Positions 30,699 to 30,900 of a DNA stretch of 30,900 nucleotides are shown here, piece by piece. The stretch comes from J038 sp034437535. GTDB taxonomy: Bacteria; Chloroflexota; Anaerolineae; Aggregatilineales; Phototrophicaceae. The stretch is from contig DAOTTZ010000079.1 of NCBI GenBank assembly GCA_034437535.1, forward strand, positions 1-30,900. The letters run 5' to 3'. Numbering within the stretch: position 1 is the stretch's first letter; every line of letters begins with the position of its first letter. A program made the translations under genes and the position numbers. The notes below the pieces were generated by a model. That model searched no databases. It was not told the origin of the DNA and saw only the letters and a program-made list of their open reading frames with translations.

Positions 30699-30785
30699 GG
30701 GGAGGTGCCAGAGTGGACGATTGGGACCGCCTGCTAAGCGGTTGTACCGTTAAAGGTACCGCAGGTTCGAATCCTGTCCTCCCCG
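30699..30785 (+). tRNA. tRNA-Ser (GCU)
   Basis: Acceptor GGGGAGG / CCTCCCC, D-arm with GCCAGAGTGG, anticodon arm ACCGC-CTGCTAA-GCGGT with anticodon GCT (30733-30735), a long variable arm (GTACCGTTAAAGGTACC) and T-loop GTTCGAATC. The discriminator is G. The 3' CCA is not encoded (GCAC follows), unlike its neighbour. It reads AGC/AGU and lies 16 bases after tRNA-Ser(UGA), so the two share a transcript. Confidence 0.96.
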
Positions 30786-30792
30786 CACGATA

Positions 30793-30844
30793 AGACCTGA
30801 GTCGAACATTCAGGTCTGCCGAGACCGTCATTACTGACGGTCTC
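30793..30844 (+). terminator. Tandem hairpins after the tRNA pair
   Basis: Two perfect hairpins in a row: AGACCTGA / TCAGGTCT (30793-30817, 8 bp) and GAGACCGTCA / TGACGGTCTC (30821-30844, 10 bp, TTAC loop). The second is followed by ATTGCTTTC, a poor T-run. They probably end the tRNA transcript or set its 3' processing. Confidence 0.6.
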
Positions 30845-30900
30845 ATTGCTTTCGGGGTTTACCTCAGTTTCTTCGCTGGAACTGCGTATCTGATCCGATA

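Overview
The window looks like chromosomal DNA from a moderately GC-rich, free-living heterotrophic bacterium, most probably a member of the Chloroflexota (Anaerolineae-like). This is an inference. It rests on an FMN riboswitch in front of a RibXY-type riboflavin ABC importer (a type known from Chloroflexus), on secreted proteins with PPC domains and simple Ala-Gln signal-peptide ends, and on degenerate receiver/GAF signalling proteins. No rRNA or phylogenetic marker stronger than ribosomal protein S20 is present. I see no insertion sequence, prophage, integrase or CRISPR array.

Layout. 1-1225: a possible coding remnant, then a minus-strand pair (membrane protein plus winged-helix regulator) behind a 15-bp inverted repeat. 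1368-7906: a small unknown protein, an acidic TPR-like membrane-anchored protein, a GNAT acetyltransferase, ribosomal protein S20, a winged-helix response regulator with an eroded receiver, an M20 peptidase, a secreted M1-type metallopeptidase and a small membrane protein ending at a strong terminator. 7907-12938: a carbon module of malate synthase, isocitrate lyase and ATP-dependent PEP carboxykinase. Together these carry acetyl-CoA through the glyoxylate bypass to oxaloacetate and PEP. A leader with an 11-codon ORF and a 16-nt palindrome precedes it. 12971-13873: a DUF58 protein. 13968-17132: promoter, FMN aptamer, terminator/antiterminator and a three-gene ABC importer (permease, binding protein, ATPase). 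17119-21689: a YihY-family membrane protein, a receiver-GAF protein, a UbiA prenyltransferase and a soluble GAF-PAS histidine kinase. 21851-25570: a glycine-rich membrane protein, a cysteine-desulfurase-like PLP enzyme lacking the usual cysteine, and a methionine-rich secreted PPC protein. 25569-28829: a minus-strand four-gene operon with overlapping genes (acyl carrier protein, AMP-forming ligase, ketoreductase-type SDR, WecD-like acyltransferase). 28981-30435: a secreted protein of tandem PPC-like repeats. 30592-30785: two serine tRNAs, followed by two hairpins.

The two most interesting pieces are as follows. First, the FMN riboswitch: the conserved 5' segment of the aptamer is perfectly complementary over 11 bases to a region containing the 5' arm of the downstream terminator, giving a readable on/off switch for vitamin uptake. 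Second, the ACP-ligase-ketoreductase-acyltransferase operon has the parts to activate a carboxylic acid, load it on a dedicated carrier, reduce it and transfer it to an amine. I do not recognise it as a named pathway.

Limits. All assignments come from reading motifs and layout by eye. Subfamily and substrate calls are tentative, and promoter and terminator calls are pattern matches.
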